From assembly GCF_037975245.1 (NCBI RefSeq), contig NC_092581.1:18035303-18099302 (forward strand): DNA of 64,000 bases, given 5' to 3'. The number at the start of each line of letters is the position of its first letter. Positions within the stretch are counted from its first letter, which is position 1. Of this stretch, positions 63,101 through 64,000 are shown piece after piece. The notes beneath the pieces are model-generated. The model was not told where the DNA came from. It ran no database searches and worked only from the letters and a program-made list of their open reading frames with translations. The translations under genes were made by a program, and so were the position numbers. The stretch is from Apostichopus japonicus (taxonomy: Eukaryota > Echinodermata > Holothuroidea > Aspidochirotida > Stichopodidae).

Positions 63101-63932
63101 TCTTGCATAGCTTTCTTGATTGCTTTCCTGGCCTTCCTCTCTTCAGTTGGTCCAGAATTGTTCAAAGCTACCACAACTGTGTGACTCTGCTTCTTGCTGG
63201 CCACATCATTAAACATCTTTTGAGCTAGATCTCCCTCTCTGGTATAGAGGAGGAGGATCGGTATCCTTGGAGAACTCTGGTTTACAATGGTGTGTATATC
63301 AAAGTTAATATCTTGAATATATCTGGTGAGAAAAGAAGATGAACAAGATAGTAATGATGCTAGATACAATTGCAACTTTGAACCAATAATTCCTGACATA
63401 TCATGACTTAAATTGATACATTCTGAGGGGATCAAATCTGTCTATCTTATACTTTGCCCTCAGTGTTACCTAAAAGTCCTTATAAATGTGACAGGCTCTT
63501 GTTTCGTCTTTCATACACATTATAATAGATGGAAAAACAAATATTGGAAGTTTACCATAATTGTGTTAGTTCTCTCAAATTTGACAAAACTCCACTTTCT
63601 AATACTTATGTTACTGACAATATTTCTTATTGACAAATTTGCAAAATTTGAAGAAATAGATTGAAAAATTTGTTACTGACAAATAATAATTCTGACCTTT
63701 TCCCGAGGACACTGCTGACGAAAGCCACGGAACACTGTTGGACCCGATCAGGTCTGAAAGCTCTGAGGACGAGTAACCTCTGTAGAGGATGGTAAGTTTC
63801 ATCCATCTTCTCTGGAAGGGGGAACACCTCGGGGGTGCCATGTTCCCCCAGGGTACGCCACTGGGTCTCCCTACCGTCCTTGGGCATCCGCTCAAACATA
63901 TCTTGGAACCATTCATAGTGCAGGGCCAAAGA
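54094..63932 (-). CDS. Dynein heavy chain, divergent (C-terminal part)
   Basis: ATP-driven microtubule motor heavy chain; the 5' part lies right of the window. Exons in transcript order: 63932-63697, 63322-63100, 62216-62022, 61519-61046, 60804-60588, 60103-59973, 57794-57677, 57163-57000, 56586-56470, 56164-55949, 55609-55448, 54420-54094; 859 residues plus stop, phases consistent. Conserved landmarks: LQRLLVLRAFRPDRV; IPILLLYTREGDLAQ then GSWVLLQHGHNAVHLMNLLE (AAA6 region); WPPLLHNLAMLHAAVRLRAL and YGWNYP; GLRYLLSEVVYG; REIDLMLKLLAEIKSSLQ; RWLHLSGESAPPANWALGQW; WLGGFFHPRCLLALLKQDA; GVYLWGCTWE; FYCPVYQN; and a short C-terminus. Many canonical residues differ (LLSEVVYG where others have LTGECNYG), so this is a divergent member; DNHD1 is my best guess. 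The 57795-59972 intron holds nothing recognised except a TATA-like site. Confidence 0.88.
54431..55230 (-). repeat. 45-bp minisatellite, about 18 copies, abutting the last dynein exon
   Basis: Plus-strand unit TTCAAGGGTGGATAATACAG followed by ATCAATTTATTAAAGCGTAGATGGA. A longer variant with ATATAACAATTTATTATAGC occurs twice (near 54740 and 55045), so part of the array was duplicated as a block of about 300 bp. It starts within about 10 bp of the acceptor of the exon 54420-54094. The gene-sense strand of the unit has no AG. Confidence 0.97.
59491..59640 (+). promoter_or_regulatory. TATA-like element in a dynein intron
   Basis: TATATAAAAG at 59600-59609 follows a cluster of ATGAATAT/ATATTCAT words and an octamer-like ATGCTAAT near 59491. 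No ORF or known RNA gene follows on the plus strand, so this may be chance in AT-rich DNA. Confidence 0.15.
62255..62490 (-). repeat. Diverged two-copy duplication in a dynein intron
   Basis: Blocks at about 62255-62340 and 62400-62480 share ATAGAATCTTTTGAGC/ATATAGTCTTTTAAGC and CATTCAGCACATCACAA/TATTCAGTACATCACAA. An old tandem duplication with a unit of about 145 bp. Confidence 0.65.
62700..63075 (-). repeat. Degenerate minisatellite next to a dynein splice donor
   Basis: About eight diverged units with the core ATCATCAATCCCACTGCTAACACC and spacing near 45-60 bp. It ends about 24 bp from the donor of the exon 63322-63100. Short ORFs here are by-products of the repeat. Confidence 0.7.
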
Positions 63933-64000
63933 CTGAATCACACCAAAAACATTGACAATTACTTATTAAATGATAGAAGCATTTGTTTTGTTTGTTGTCT

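Overview
The window is nuclear DNA of an animal. It has AT-rich introns, GT-AG splicing throughout, and four conserved metazoan genes. Gene content and repeat style suggest a marine invertebrate deuterostome, perhaps an echinoderm such as a sea cucumber. The species call is inference only. Nothing bacterial, organellar or viral was seen.

Layout. (1) 1-12968, plus strand: the 3' part of a ROS1/sevenless-type receptor tyrosine kinase. Sixteen exons encode the last fibronectin-III modules, one membrane span, the kinase domain and a proline/tyrosine-rich tail (1,028 residues visible). (2) 12969-18584: 3' UTR and gene-poor spacer with a perfect 76-bp palindrome and a G-quadruplex-type run. (3) 18585-42591, plus: a complete POLQ (DNA polymerase theta) gene. 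Its 26 coding exons add up in frame to 2,873 residues: an N-terminal extension, superfamily-2 helicase, one 3.3-kb exon for the central region, and a family-A polymerase. (4) 42592-46341: spacer and 5' region of the next gene. (5) 46342-53251, plus: KIF25-type kinesin-14, 14 exons, 573 residues visible, first exon uncertain. (6) 54094-63932, minus: the last 12 visible exons (859 residues) of a divergent dynein heavy chain, possibly DNHD1-like, converging on KIF25 and running off the right edge.

The genes do not form a pathway. One is a surface receptor, one does DNA end joining, and two are microtubule motors. Their proximity looks incidental.

The unusual content is in the non-coding structure. 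Tandem arrays repeatedly sit on or against splice junctions. A 39-bp array of about 32 copies runs into a POLQ splice acceptor, and a 45-bp array of about 18 copies runs into the acceptor of the last dynein exon. Both units lack AG on the transcribed strand. An 82-bp unit copies the end of a ROS1 kinase exon with its donor four times. The last codons and stop of the dynein gene exist in four tandem copies, and the oldest copy differs almost only synonymously. A decayed copy of POLQ exon 18 lies inside an earlier intron. Several short inverted-repeat elements (TTAA- and TA-flanked MITEs, a long fold-back element) and a truncated non-LTR retrotransposon are also present.
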